Of a stretch of DNA of 64,000 bases, positions 34,601-45,033 are shown one piece after another. A program made the translations under genes and the position numbers. This DNA is from Ypsolopha sequella. Taxonomy: Eukaryota > Arthropoda > Insecta > Lepidoptera > Ypsolophidae. How positions within the stretch are numbered: position 1 is the stretch's first letter; the number at the start of each line of letters is the position of its first letter. The notes under the pieces were generated by a model. It was not told the DNA's origin. It saw only the letters and a program-made list of their open reading frames with translations, and ran no database searches. The stretch is from NCBI GenBank assembly GCA_934047225.1, contig OW203988.1, forward strand, positions 5,924,229 to 5,988,228, given 5' to 3'.

Positions 34601-36937
34601 TTCAAAAGCTAACTTTCAGCATTATTTTTCTTTCTAATATCAATACCAAAAAATTGCTCAATATATGGGGATTAAAATTATTAAAACTGCGGTAGTGCTC
34701 CCTAAACTTTGTAAAAAAATTGTGAAAAAATGTCTTTATTTCTTTTTAGCTACAAATAACACATTTGAGGGGGTGGCCCGTGGTAAAACAGAAAAAAGTT
34801 AAAACGAGTACTTATAATAATTTCATTGGTATTAATAGTATTGACAACTTAATTGACTTCTGAAGAAGAGACAGTGTACTGTGATGGTGTAATTATCTCT
34901 AGGGTTGTACGAATTTCGGCTTAAAGTTGACTGCTCATTCGTGCCTGGTTTTGTAATTAATACATTAGTAGAATTTATAACATGTGAAGAGTTTAACATC
35001 GAGGAATGAACTATTCTGCTCTGTGGAACTAGCACGGCCTGTGAAACGAACGCATGATATACCTAGTTCCTTTTAATTTTTAACACATTTTAAGTGTCAA
35101 AGTGTGATAATGGAGGTGGCGATATGTTTTGGCGTTTCAAAAGCTCGCCAGGCTGATTGATGTGTCTCCCAATTCAATTTTTTAATAAACAAAACCCTTA
35201 GAAGCGAAGCAGCTTGCGACTTATTCAATCCTCGGATCTGCAAGAGTAGTATGATGAAGGTATGCTCACCCCCTAGCTCCAGCGGTGTAGACAGTCTCCT
35301 TGACGGTTCCCGTGGCCGGATCCCTGGCACCGAACCTTCCTCCGACAACATTGTTGGTGTTTCCGTGCGCGAGATGGTAACTCCCACCGGCATCTTTATT
35401 TGTGTACCTGTTGTGACGCAGAAGAAAACACCCTCTTAATTATGGTATCAATAATCTTCGGTATAATAGTATCAAAAAGGTTTTTATTAAAAAAAACATA
35501 TACGAAGTATTTTTTTTCTGAGATTTCCTATTTGCTTTTCTTGATAGTTGAAGGAAAAGGAAAATGTCATATATGGAAATGTTGTGCCCATAGGAATCTG
35601 ATTCTTAAAGATAAACTATGTTAAGTTGCAGTAAATATTAATTAATAATTTGCAAGAAAAAATACTTTTACTCAAATATGCTTGTAATGTGGTCATTAAT
35701 TTGACAACCTTATTTAAGCAAAGTCGACTTTTCGGCGCTACTTGAATAGGCGCCAGCAAAGTTGTATGGAATTTCATTGCTGGTGAGTTTTAGCCACCAC
35801 TAATTTCCTTTGAAAACCCATTATGGTCGAGTTTTTTTCCAAAAATACGTACATAATCATGCTTGTCTGTCTTTTAAGAGAGGTAGGCAGAGACTACAGA
35901 TTTCCATCTGCCACGATCAACACACAACTCTTTCGCATCTGTTTCAAAAATAGTCAGGTGCAAATGAACACATTACAAGCATTTTTGAGCAAGGCACTAC
36001 ACAAGCCTTGGTCCGCAATGACTGCGCTACTGACCACACTATGATGGCCTTGAGCTTGGCTTAGATACGCTCTAGGGCTTCAAGCTTAGTCATCATTGCA
36101 GCCCTTGTTGTCCGCGCTACAAAGGCCACGACCCAGCTTGTCCATCAAGGGCTGCAATGTTGACTGCGTTGTGTATGTCTGGAGCTGCACTACGCTGCGC
36201 TTTCGGCCATCATCAGCGCTGTCAGCAACGCAGTCATTACAGACCACGGCAGTAAAGTAAGTAAAACCTTCCATCTCTTATCAATTTGTAATAAGTTAAT
36301 TATGCAACTTATTGACGATTCTTAAATAAACATAATCAACTGGGAAATCAAAATGACCGAAGGATAATAATCTACTTAATAATTCAGTAGCATTAATTAA
36401 TATGACTGAATGTTATCTGTTAAATATAAAACTTAAGATAAAACCAAGGTACTCAACTGATGCCGGAATATATCTTGAGATTTCCTTATATTTGTATATC
36501 CTATTTATCAGTATATTTATATTTAAAAAAAATATAAAACTTAAAAGTGCCTTTATCCTTCTTACGGCATATTAAAGCCGATTCTGAAGGCTTCAATTTT
36601 AGTTTTAGTTCTGTCAAAACTAAATTTTCTTCATTCCAAAATAGTTCATAAATGTTATGAACAGAAGTTAAATTACTTTGAAATAATTTAAGTTTTGGCA
36701 GCACTAAAACTAAAATTAAAGCCTTCAGAATCGGCTTTAATATACAGATCTCCAATTTCCACGGAAATACCACAAAGCGATCAACTACATAGTTAAACAC
36801 CATTACCCAAAATCGAAAGATCCATCAGTGTTCACAGAGTTATAATCCCCATCATTAGTCCTGGACTTTCCCGGGATAACTTGAGTCCTTGTCACCGCAC
36901 ACATGCACAACAACACACACACTATTTTCCCGGACAT
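30859..36937 (-). CDS. Secreted cuticular protein with three chitin-binding-like (RR) domains and two alternative last exons
   Basis: Predicted structural protein of the exoskeleton. Six common exons (36937-36807, 35407-35270, 34086-33905, 33311-33107, 32984-32883, 32802-32624) join without frame errors into 312 codons plus one base. Residues 1-19 are a signal peptide (MSGKIVCVLLCMCAVTRTQ). Three repeated domains follow at about 39-95, 126-177 and 216-268. The second and third have the core G-x-Y-x-(Y/F)-x-D-D-x-G then V-x-Y-I-A-G seen in Rebers-Riddiford chitin-binding domains; the first is shorter and divergent. The last exon is either 32367-31910 (464-aa protein) or 31685-30859 (587-aa protein). 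Both accept the same phase, and both have a stop and a poly(A) signal. A TATA box lies about 107 bp upstream of the ATG. Family assignment is secure; I do not give a symbol because several insect CPR genes have multiple domains. Confidence 0.88.
31797..31802 (-). terminator. Poly(A) signal for last exon A
   Basis: AATAAA on the - strand, about 110 bp after the stop of exon A and before the acceptor of exon B. It would allow premature termination relative to exon B. Confidence 0.65.
31910..32367 (-). CDS. Cuticle protein alternative last exon A: glycine-rich GFGSGNQG repeats
   Basis: 458 bp after acceptor ttttcaag. It encodes PDGTAASGHV, a proline/lysine part, about seven imperfect decapeptides built on GFGSGNQGxx, and an acidic tail ending GDENDA with TAA. 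A poly(A) signal (AATAAA on the - strand, 31797-31802) about 110 bp downstream supports use as a true last exon. Glycine-rich repeats of this kind are usual in flexible or elastic cuticle. It could also be internal if a donor inside it is used; I saw no clear one. Confidence 0.8.
32624..32802 (-). CDS. Cuticle protein exon 6: end of third RR domain; splits to two last exons
   Basis: 179 bp. It begins TVHYIAGPGIGYRIVKNG, then a proline/tyrosine-rich stretch (DPYIPAYFPTIPSAYDPDF) and an acidic end DDTGTDDVFKG. The donor AAAG/GTACGA leaves phase 1, which fits both downstream last exons. Confidence 0.88.
32883..32984 (-). CDS. Cuticle protein exon 5: third RR domain, first half
   Basis: 102 bp starting RFISAGPDQRRTESSDSKGN and ending GSYTFLDDKGVQR. 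The boundaries CAG/GTTC and CG/GTAAAT keep the frame. The phases differ from those of exons 3 and 4, so the domains were not copied as one simple phase-matched exon unit. Confidence 0.88.
33107..33311 (-). CDS. Cuticle protein exon 4: core of second RR domain and linker
   Basis: 205 bp after acceptor ttctag. It completes HYSYVDDIGERHDVTYIAG, a clear chitin_bind_4-type core with the aromatic residues in place, then a 40-residue linker. It ends GLDGSY, the start of the third domain; donor GTGGGT. Confidence 0.9.
33692..33792. repeat. Short inverted repeat in cuticle gene intron 3
   Basis: tttaattcagtggaatta and its exact 18-bp complement are about 65 bp apart. Confidence 0.55.
33905..34086 (-). 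CDS. Cuticle protein exon 3: linker and start of second RR domain
   Basis: 182 bp. It encodes a basic/acidic linker (FRAKGPNVHRKMDLDQRPRG) and then PSYEFKINTRTYSKTEAADA, the typical entry of an RR domain. The donor GTGAGT follows GDVKG. Confidence 0.88.
34221..34812. mobile_element. Fold-back element in cuticle gene intron 2
   Basis: Arms with ttttctgttttaccacgggc, caccccctcaa and tttgtagctaaaaag pair with 34735-34812. The inner part also shows inverted homology (gaaagttaaaaaac region). Non-coding. Confidence 0.65.
35270..35407 (-). CDS. Cuticle protein exon 2: first RR-like domain
   Basis: 138 bp with acceptor acaacag and donor GTGAGC. It continues YTNKDAGGSYHLAHGNTNN and VVGGRFGARDPATGTVKETV, ending YTAGARG. 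The G-x-F-G-x-x-D-P-x-T-G-x-V-x-x-T-V-Y-T-A-G pattern is a divergent version of the chitin-binding core. Phase 2 at both ends. Confidence 0.85.
35862..35945 (-). mobile_element. Repeat fragment in cuticle gene intron 1
   Basis: Carries ggcagagactacagatttcc and atctgccacgatc, same family as 1975-2070 and 40545-40660. Confidence 0.5.
36004..36252. mobile_element. Fold-back element in cuticle gene intron 1
   Basis: Arms ccgcaatgactgcgctactga and the complement around 36215-36252, with inner ggccttgagc and gcagcccttg/caagggctgc pairs. Confidence 0.55.
36807..36937 (-). CDS. Cuticle protein exon 1: start codon and signal peptide
   Basis: ATG at 36937, chosen because it is the first Met followed by a hydrophobic signal sequence and lies downstream of a TATA box. 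The exon encodes 43 codons plus two bases and ends in GSFDFG, the start of the first RR-like domain. The donor is GG/GTAATG. The long 1.4-kb intron that follows holds a fold-back element at 36004-36252. Confidence 0.85.
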
Positions 36938-37043
36938 TTTCACTGTTAATTAAATTTCGTTTTCAGTATAATGCCATTATAAAACACGGTTTTAGGCTAT
37001 CGGGTATCGGATTCGACTATGGGAGTAAAAAACAAAGGCTCGC

Positions 37044-37050
37044 TTATATA
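37044..37050 (-). promoter_or_regulatory. TATA box of the cuticle gene
   Basis: TATATAA on the - strand about 107 bp upstream of the ATG. Transcription would start near 37015-37020, where an ATAGTC initiator-like sequence lies, giving a 5' leader of roughly 80 bases. Cuticle protein genes commonly have TATA promoters. Confidence 0.6.
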
Positions 37051-37351
37051 TGGTGCTAAAAATGAACGCCGAACGGACTCATGCGCCGTGAAAACGGTGG
37101 CCGGACGTCATTGTTATGAGGGTTGGGTCTGTGCACACTGGCGGCTTTAACTTTAAATATTAATTTCATGCTCTTTCTTTAATTTAGAATACTATGTTAC
37201 TTAGATAAATTTGGTTCTTATGATTGACCCTTTCGATCGGTGTCATAAAAATACAGGGTTTTTTTATTTATATTTGTCCGGTGTGATTCCCGGTTTACTT
37301 TTAAAATAAAATATAGGTTCCATTAACATGATGCATAAAAGTATTTTTTGT

Positions 37352-37815
37352 ATGGCACCGAAGATTTTTAATAAAATTCCAAATTGCATTAAAGACCTAA
37401 ATATAGTATTATTTAAAAAGAAACTTTTTGTACTATTGATCGAAAAGTCTTACTATTCTGTAAATGAATTTTTAAATGATAAATTTATATAGGTAGATAA
37501 CATCAATAATTACTTTTTGATCTTGATTTTTATAATATTCTTTGACATGCTTTTTATTACTATTATTCATTGTTATTATCACTTTAATTTTAATGCTTTT
37601 CAATTATTTGTAATGATTAATATTTATGTTTTTTTTACAAGATCCTATGTGACATTTATTTTTAATACGCATGTTAGTAAATAAGTGAAAAATTTGTATG
37701 CCTATCCACAGGCAAAACATAGTGCACTTACTTTTAACAATCACCAACTTGTATGTTACAATCACCTATGTTAACAAATAAAGAATGATTTGATTTGATT
37801 TGATTTGATTAAGTA
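37352..37815 (+). mobile_element. Non-LTR retrotransposon 3' end with (TTTGAT)n tail
   Basis: 47 codons (MAPKIFNKIPNCIKDLNIVL, FKKKLFVLLIEKSYYSVNEF, LNDKFI, stop 37490-37492) match the typical end of lepidopteran Jockey-like RT proteins (FNKLP...K-x-x-L...YSV-x-EFL). A 3' UTR follows to the (TTTGAT)4 tail at about 37788-37810. Upstream parts are missing. Confidence 0.65.
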
Positions 37816-37920
37816 AAATTTGCTTTCTTCAATATTTAGGATGAACCAATCGCATAATGCCCCCTGGTAGGTGGCATTATGCGTTTGGTTATTATGGTGG
37901 TACTTGAACTATTCGGCGCG

Positions 37921-38069
37921 GCGTTTGTTCGACGATAACTCGAGTATCGTTGATTGAAACGTCATGAAATTTGGTAAGCGAGTAAATGAGACAAAAAAAA
38001 TTTCAAGTTCGAACATGAGCCAAATCAGTCAAGATCGAATTGCGACTTTACAGTTTGGGGCGAACTACT
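37921..38069 (+). mobile_element. Four-copy repeat family, copy 2
   Basis: ctcgagtatcgttgattgaa, gtcatgaaatttggtaagcg, gttcgaacatgagccaaatc, ending gggcgaactact. Confidence 0.6.
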
Positions 38070-38269
38070 TACTAAAGAAAAAAAAACAAGAAAAAAGTTT
38101 GCAATGTATAAATATTTTTTAAATCGAACCTACTTGTCAGTGGAACATGTAGTTGCAGTGAAAATTAGTATTCCATTATATCAGATCCTCTCTTAAAAGT
38201 GTAAAAAAACTCATGGAATTCTCACTCAATGGAAAACAGAAATTGCTATTATTGGATGAGCGAGAGCCC

Positions 38270-38474
38270 GTTGTTTGTATGTATTGTATGAATGTTTGTC
38301 CGACGGTAACTCGAGTATCATTGATATCAAGAATTCGGTAGGCGAGTTTACTCAAAGACAAAAAACGAGACAAAAAAAATTTTTGTTTGAGCATGCTCCA
38401 AATCGGTCAAGGGGCTGCCGAGATATAGGTATGGGATTGGGGGTCCACTAATTCACAGTTCGGGGCGAACTACT
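38270..38474 (+). mobile_element. Four-copy repeat family, copy 3
   Basis: Direct repeat of copy 2 about 350 bp downstream, with gtccgacggtaactcgagta and the terminal stem agttcg-ggg-cgaact. Confidence 0.6.
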
Positions 38475-38817
38475 CACTTGTTTAAACTAGCAACAAATAT
38501 CATAGCATTGAGTGTGCTCGAGGCCTGCGCGGAGATGCATCGTCGTGAGAGACGAGGGCCGCCACATCCTGTGTTCCGTCTCAACCAGGAACCGAACCTC
38601 CGACATTTAGCTCGAGTTAACCAAATTACATTACATTTGTGCTATTTCCTGGTTGTTAAAAACACCATCGAACATGGCGCTCACAAAGGGGAGAGGGGAT
38701 AATAAGTTGGTGGTGTTGACTGAATTAATGATTCTTTTTGTAGTTTGTATGGTCGATTTATAATACTCGTATATATATATATTTTTTATTTTATTACTCT
38801 ATTTAATATGCAGCCTT

Positions 38818-39125
38818 AGTGCACTTTGGAGTAGAAGCCCTTGGGCCATGGGGACCAGGAGCGCGACATCTTTTCCAAGAAATATCCTCGCGCCTGGTCG
38901 ACGCTTCTGGTGATCTGCAGGCTGGGGCCTACCTCGGACAGCGGATTAGCCTCGCAACCCAACGGGGTAACGCCACCAGCCTGCTGGGGACCCTCCCCTG
39001 CGGCAGCGATCTAAATAATATTTTTTGTTTAATTTAGTATTATATGTTTAATTTTATTTTCTTTGTAGTTAGTGTTCATTTTAAGTATTATTTATAATTT
39101 AGTTTTATTTATGTTATTTGAGTGT
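38818..39125 (+). mobile_element. Retroelement C-terminal domain, copy 2 (more truncated)
   Basis: It reads HFGVEALGPWGPGARHLFQE, then ISSRLVDASGDLQAGAYLGQ and DLNNIFCLI with a TAG at 39037. It is about 70% identical by eye to the last 73 residues of the copy at 46398-47207 and is followed by the same type of 3' UTR. The 5' truncation points differ, as expected for retroposition. Confidence 0.6.
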
Positions 39126-39373
39126 CTATCAATTTGTATGGTTCTATATAAATATTAATCTGTATATTAATATCCTTAACATATAATCCTAATATAATAT
39201 AATCACCCATTTCTTTACACAACTTCAATGATAAATTGAATTGGACAAAATGTGTTGCATATGAAAATTCACGTAGACTTGACTTGTTTTTTGTTGTTCT
39301 CCTTGTTTAGAAGTTACAAGATCTATATTTGTCTTAATTTCTACTTAAAATTGTATCTGCCTAGCTTTGACTT

Positions 39374-39600
39374 AAGAGCGATTTCGCAGCCAGATTGTGA
39401 CAAACCCGCCTTTTTCTAATTAATCGAAACAGAACAGTTAAATTCAAAATTCACTCAATAGTTATTGAACAAAACCTATGAATTTTGTATGCTGCCATCG
39501 CAAAGTTTCCATTTGTTTCTGTAAATTAGAATATCAAAAATTTTATCTAAATTAAATAGAAAAAGGCGGGTTTTTCGTTGAATTTACCAAAGGTATTCAC
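39374..39600. mobile_element. Repeat family 'gatggcagcatacacaata', second copy
   Basis: Inverted copy of the 12630-13035 family without the inserted tail (gtatgctgccatcgcaaagt, gaaaaaggcgggtttttcg). Confidence 0.5.
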
Positions 39601-39934
39601 AATTCACTCGATTAACTGTAGTGACGGTAGCTAACGATCGCATAATGCACCTGACCCCCGTTCATTAATTAACACTTTCGTCAGGTCCCAACACTGACAG
39701 CAGGATACAATATACAATTTTCAACGCGTGCGACAGAGAAGGTAATACAACCCGTGTCGTGACCCCTTGTTTATGAACGCGCCCCAGCAGTGATCGATTA
39801 GTATGTGATACTAATCGGTCTGGTAGACAAATTAAAAAAAAATTACACCCCTTAAGTTATCTCACGCAACGTTGGTACAATACCAAAATTTTGTACGGAT
39901 ATAACATTTAAAGAACTCGGTCAGAAAGGGTTAA

Positions 39935-40251
39935 ACAAACGTTGACAGTCGTTCGGTACAAAGTGCACAACTTAACTTTGCTTTTCTTGTTAAGAAGTTT
40001 CAGGCCAATAATAATGTATAAGTTATTTACAATAAGTCACGATTTTGTCCAAACAATTTTAAAATGCTGTTTTAAGTTTGTTTCGACAAAATCATGACTA
40101 ATTGTGAATTCAATTTCAAGCTGTTGATTTATAAACCTAACTTATACTGAACTATTGGCGTGAAATGCCATAGACCAATATCGTTTTTACTTTTAACTTC
40201 TTATCAAGAAAAACAAAGTTAAGTTGTGCACTTTGTACCGAGAGACTGATG
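39935..40251. mobile_element. TTAA-flanked fold-back MITE, copy 2
   Basis: Same family as 13440-13805 (acttaactttg near both ends, central aaaatcatgacta), flanked by TTAA at 39931 and 40252. The outer ends are diverged. Confidence 0.7.
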
Positions 40252-40544
40252 TTAAAATTCAATCAAAGAGCATTTAATTTTATTCAGGATTATATTTTAA
40301 TTTCTTGACATGTTAAGAAATAAATTTAATTTAACCCAATTTACGGGCTGTCAACTGCGAGTTGAACGTACACTTTGCTATAAACCTTAGTATTCAACAT
40401 GGTACCTCGAGCCGTTTCTTAGAAAAAGGAAAAACACACAGACAGACAATATTAAAGCAAATTCTGAAGTCTTTAAATTTTAATTCAAGCGCTGTCAAAA
40501 CTAAATATTCTTAATTGCAAAATACTCCAACGATACAAGAGCTT

Positions 40545-40660
40545 GTATGACAAGATTTATGGATGTGAAAGAGGCGAAAGAGGTATTTCAGGATCGTAGG
40601 GGATGGAAATCTTTAGTCTCTTCCTACCCTTCTTGGAGACAGGCGTGAGTATAAGTATAT
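40545..40660 (+). mobile_element. Fragment of a widespread lepidopteran repeat (coding trace)
   Basis: The frame FMDVKEAKEVFQDRRGWKSL, VSSYPSWRQA is a decayed ORF end. Related fragments are at 1985-2070 (-), 18830-18905 (+), 35862-35945 (-) and 42890-42960 (+, different part). All share ggcagagactacagatt or its complement, or gatggatgtggaagaggcgaa. I infer an RTE-like ORF2 terminus. Confidence 0.5.
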
Positions 40661-41383
40661 GCAAAATGGTCTTTAAGCAAAATTACTTTGGAAAATTCAA
40701 ATTTTGACAGTACTTAAACTAAAATGATATCCATCAAAATCGGCTTTATTGTGATCATTTAAGGCGATATGCAAAAAAAAAATTGGGTTTCTTTTCTGTG
40801 TATATCATGAAATACAAGGAAAGTTATAATTAGTTTCTGGTATATGCTTATTGACTATATAATCTAGGGATTTGAAATTGGAAAACATGTTTTTTTCCTC
40901 GGTAGAAATAATTTTTGAAATGAGGTCTTCAAACACACTTTTTCTACTCGTTTGACGAATAGGAACCATCTACATATTTTATTAGGTGTGTTTTAACAAT
41001 ATCTAGGGTTTGATATTTGAAATTTTGCTAGCTAATTTAGTTTTTTAAATATAAATTATTTAAATATAAAACCAACTTTCTCCCTTTTGCCCTGAATCCG
41101 ACCCTCTCGCACTGCGCAATTTTTCGCTTAGAGTGACAGGGACAAAAATAAAACTCGCATAGCCCTTAATATTATGGGATCCGTTTTAGCCACATTGCTA
41201 GTTACGGAACCCTTAAAACATCAAGGACACAAACCGACAAAACAATCGCAATATATCTAATAACAAGTGAGTGGGCTTGTCCGAGCGTCCATTTATCGAC
41301 TTAATTAATATCAGCGTCCGCCGTTTGTCTTGCTTCCTTGTCCGTCCATCCGTCGGTCTATGTATACATACCGTTTATATATA

Positions 41384-41633
41384 GGGTGTTAAGATGAAGT
41401 TGCAAAAGCTGAAAACTGGCGATAGTAACCGCCCATACGAACAACTTTCGGCGAAAAAAAAATTGGGAAATCGAGAAATAAAGTCTGTTGTTTCAAATAT
41501 TTTGGCTCGGTAGCTACTTTTCTATGAAACAGCTGATTTTTTTTTCGCGATTCTAGGGTTAGCTCCATAGTTAAAGTTATTCGTATGGACGATTAATATC
41601 GCCAGTTTTGGCTTCTATAACTTCATCAACACC
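41384..41633. mobile_element. Fold-back MITE
   Basis: Inverted arms GGGTGTTAAGATGAAGTT... and ...AACTTCATCAACACC, with inner pairs aaaactggcgata/tatcgccagttttgg and cgtatggacg. A TA lies at the left end. Confidence 0.65.
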
Positions 41634-41907
41634 AAGTATACATACGTACAACTCAGAGGCTCAAAGAGCCAACACAATGCTGTAATAAATGTCCAAATCT
41701 GATTGTAAACCTGATGAAGTTGAATTTTTTAGAAGAACCTTCTTCATTATTCATCATTAACTTATAGTCCACTCACTTAAAAGCCACCTATGCGTTTGAA
41801 TAATAGTCGCGTTCAAAAAACCTTAGGTGTTTGTGGCGTCAAGTCCAGGCTGATCTTTTTATATCTTTTATGTGTTTGTTCAATGTATGATTTTTTTAGT
41901 CCTTACT

Positions 41908-42027
41908 TTTAGGCTACGTTCTGGACACACCCCACTCAATAAGTTTTCTTACTTAATGCGTAAATCAGATACACCAAACTGCAGTGAGTGCGGGGTAATC
42001 GAAGATGTCTATCATATTTATATCTAA
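41908..42027 (+). mobile_element. Non-LTR retrotransposon C-terminal fragment
   Basis: The frame reads FRLRSGHTPLNKFSYLMRKS, then DTPNCSECGVIEDVYHIY and a stop. The LR-x-GH-x-P-x-N...D-x-P-x-C-x-x-CG-x-x-ED-x-x-H pattern is the usual end of I/Jockey-type ORF2 proteins after the RNase H region. Confidence 0.6.
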
Positions 42028-44157
42028 ACTTAACACATTCAAAATTAAAATTAAGTACCTAACATAAAAATATTATATTATAAAATCTATAAATATAAAT
42101 ACAGTAAATTATCATATTTTATATTATATTTTATATCATATATCATATTTTAAAGAAATGTACACGAAATGAAGTCCAAAGAAGACAAATATTTTGTAAT
42201 TAATTTTTTTGAATTAGGTGGCTGTAACTGCGCCTTGGCTGCTTCAAATTCAGAGTAAGCTAAGATGCTACTGAAATTAGCAAAGATTTATATCAAAATA
42301 GTAGTTAGTAGCAAATATTTAATTTGTACAAAATAAGGGTGACATGATCACATCGTGACCAAACCCTCCGAAAAAATGTATCATCTTACTTTTTGGAAAA
42401 AGACTTTACTCACTAAATTGTAAAAGAAAAACATGTATTTTTAGTTTGAATTGGTAATATAAAAACAGTTCTTATTTCGACTAATTACATAAAATTCAGG
42501 TTTACTGAAAAATGTATCCTGTTTAAAGAAGTTTTCAATGTTTCTTTGAGTTTTTTTTTTATGGATATGAGAGGGATGGCTCGCCTAAAGGCGCGCCATA
42601 TTATTGAGGATTGTTGTATCACCAATGAATAAATGGTTATAGTTTGCCTCAATCAAGACTCGTGTGTAAGTCGGAATTCTGGGCTGTTACAAGATTTTGT
42701 TCTAAAGGCGAGGGCGGGATACCAGCCCAAACATATGTTAATTTTATTCTTGCGACGTGGGTGGTATACCAGCCCAGAAATATAACTGGTCGGCTATCCC
42801 GACCATAGTATTTATGTACATCGCGAATTATCCTCAATTTTCATTTAATTCTATAAATTTTAGACAATGTCAAAAGCACCTGGAATATAAGAGCTTGTAT
42901 GTGAAATGACTAGATTGATGGATGTGGAAGAGGCGAAAAAAATGTGTAGATTTTAGTGATCGATTTGTATAAGATTAGGATTTTGCAACTTTTTGTATAC
43001 GTTTGGTCGATCAACACCGTTCTATAGGCCTTCATCAATTCAGTGATGTTAATAAAAAAAGTTACTTTCAATCTCCTTGTGACGGAAAGTAATAAAATAT
43101 TGAAATTTATTTCAACCACAGTTACAAAAATAAAACATTTGCTGTATTCATAGCAATAAATTGGGAAAAAAACACATGGTTCGTCCTGGCACGATCATCT
43201 CGAGTTGTAAGATTAACTCTACCGGTCCAAACAAAAGGCTTCAATCCCCAATAACGTCTATAAACCAGTATATTTTGAACCTCAATTCTTCTTCACCATG
43301 CTCCTCAATCACCTGAAAACCTTCCCTAACTCACTCAATGGATATGTGAGGTTATATTGGGTGGTAAATTTGCATGTGTCCTTCTATTTGAACCATTGTT
43401 GTTTGGTAGGACGGTATATTAGGTGGTCGTTCGAGATATTTGGTATAGATTAGTAGGTTTTCCTTACAAGACAATAGTATTCAAGTAAAGTACGCCATTT
43501 AATGGAAGCTGTTTTATTGGTTGTTAAAAATACATAAAGTTTTGTCAAGGAAACAGGTATCTATACAATGTATATCCTCTATATAGATATTTATACTTCC
43601 TTATTTTGATTTTACAACATTTAAAATAAGTGACTTAAATTACATTAAAGCTTTTTAGAACGAACTTAACTCGTGTAAAAAATAGTGTGAATTATTGGTT
43701 TTGTTTCTTCAAACGTTGAACCAGTATCCCCTAGTCCTTGATACATTTTGGTATCTATAACATATCATGTATAATGTATCCAACCATGCGTAATGCAGTT
43801 AGTTTAACATTGAATAGGGAGTAGTATAAGTAAAGGATGTTGCCACACCGCATTCTATACAAATATGAGTAAGTACTTCATCCAAAAATGAAGAATTGTT
43901 CACTGTTCACTCAGAAACTTGGTAAGACATTGTTCGTTGTCGGGTGGTGTGGGAAATGGGGAATTATGTATGCAAAGTAACTTACGCGTAAAGGATTGTA
44001 ATTCAATTAAGCAAAGTTGGTAAATTATTTAAATTACCGCGTCATGTAATTTGCATATGGGTTCAGCTAATAGCCGCCAGTTTAATTAATGCTAAGCCTT
44101 AAATAAATCTTGGAAGTGCAACTTTACCCTATATTTTTGTATAATTTCATCATAAAC
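42028..44157. other. Gene-free stretch
   Basis: Apart from a small repeat fragment near 42890-42960, nothing is supported. The segment 42570-42840 has repeated ggtataccagccca/gggataccagccca motifs, probably a decayed repeat. Confidence 0.35.
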
Positions 44158-44668
44158 TAGGGATGTAGCGATAGACAATTTTGCCGATATGATACCGATA
44201 CCGATTAATCGGCGATACCGATACTAATAAAGTATAATAAATCAAATAATTAATGATGTATGTAGATACCTTGGGTGTTTGTATGTCTTTATTATGCATA
44301 AAACTTACCTATATTTAACAGAAAGTCAACCTTGAGAATTACAAAATTAAATAAATCAAAGTTCAAAGAAAATATTTATTACGAATTCAATTAATTGAGA
44401 AAGTCATTATCATTATACAAAGTAATAAACCGATACATAAAGTCGGTAATAAAATTTAACTTTTGGCATTTTTTTTTTCAGAAAACAAAGTTTTTTTAAA
44501 TTATTTGCAGATAATCTGTTACGCCAATCATTTTTTGAGGCCAGCGCGCGCGCTTTGTCTTTTCGCGCGCTTTTCGAACTATTTGATATTGGTTGTATAT
44601 AATCGGCGATGCCGATATATCGGCCTGCCGATTATATCGGTATCGGAATCGGAATCGTTACATCCCTA
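44158..44668. mobile_element. hAT-like MITE with TAGGGATGTA ends
   Basis: Ends TAGGGATGTAGCGAT and ATCGTTACATCCCTA, with many ccgatac/cggtatcg direct and inverted repeats just inside both ends. Such ends are typical of hAT-type MITEs in Lepidoptera. I could not find a clear 8-bp target duplication. Confidence 0.6.
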
Positions 44669-44889
44669 AACATTTATTTCTGGGATATAAATTTAATAGC
44701 CCCCATAGTTCCTAAATACTTCTAGTTATTATATAGAGTTATTTTTATTAATAAACTTGAGTATTCTCCGCCAAATAAAATGCCTCATACATAATGATAA
44801 CCCATAAAATCTGGGTGAATGAAAAGTACAGTAGGTCTCTTTCAACACTTTTATTTTGGCAAGGTATCTCACGTCATAGCAAGTCAATA

Positions 44890-44996
44890 GATATTTCCAC
44901 AGTTTCCTCGGGTGCCGGAGGACAAAGGTCGGCAGCACAATGGACCAGACCGAAGGGCATCTACATCTTCACGCCGCATGCACCGGGAGGCAGGCA
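44890..44996 (+). CDS. Possible exon of unknown gene
   Basis: A GC-richer island in AT-rich DNA with an acceptor-like tatttccacag just before it and no stop in one frame (SSGAGGQRSAAQWTRPKGIY then IFTPHAPGGR). No donor is convincing and no family is recognised. It may be chance. Confidence 0.18.
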
Positions 44997-45033
44997 GGTA
45001 CTTAGCCCTAGTCAAAGGAGGTTGCTGCACTGA

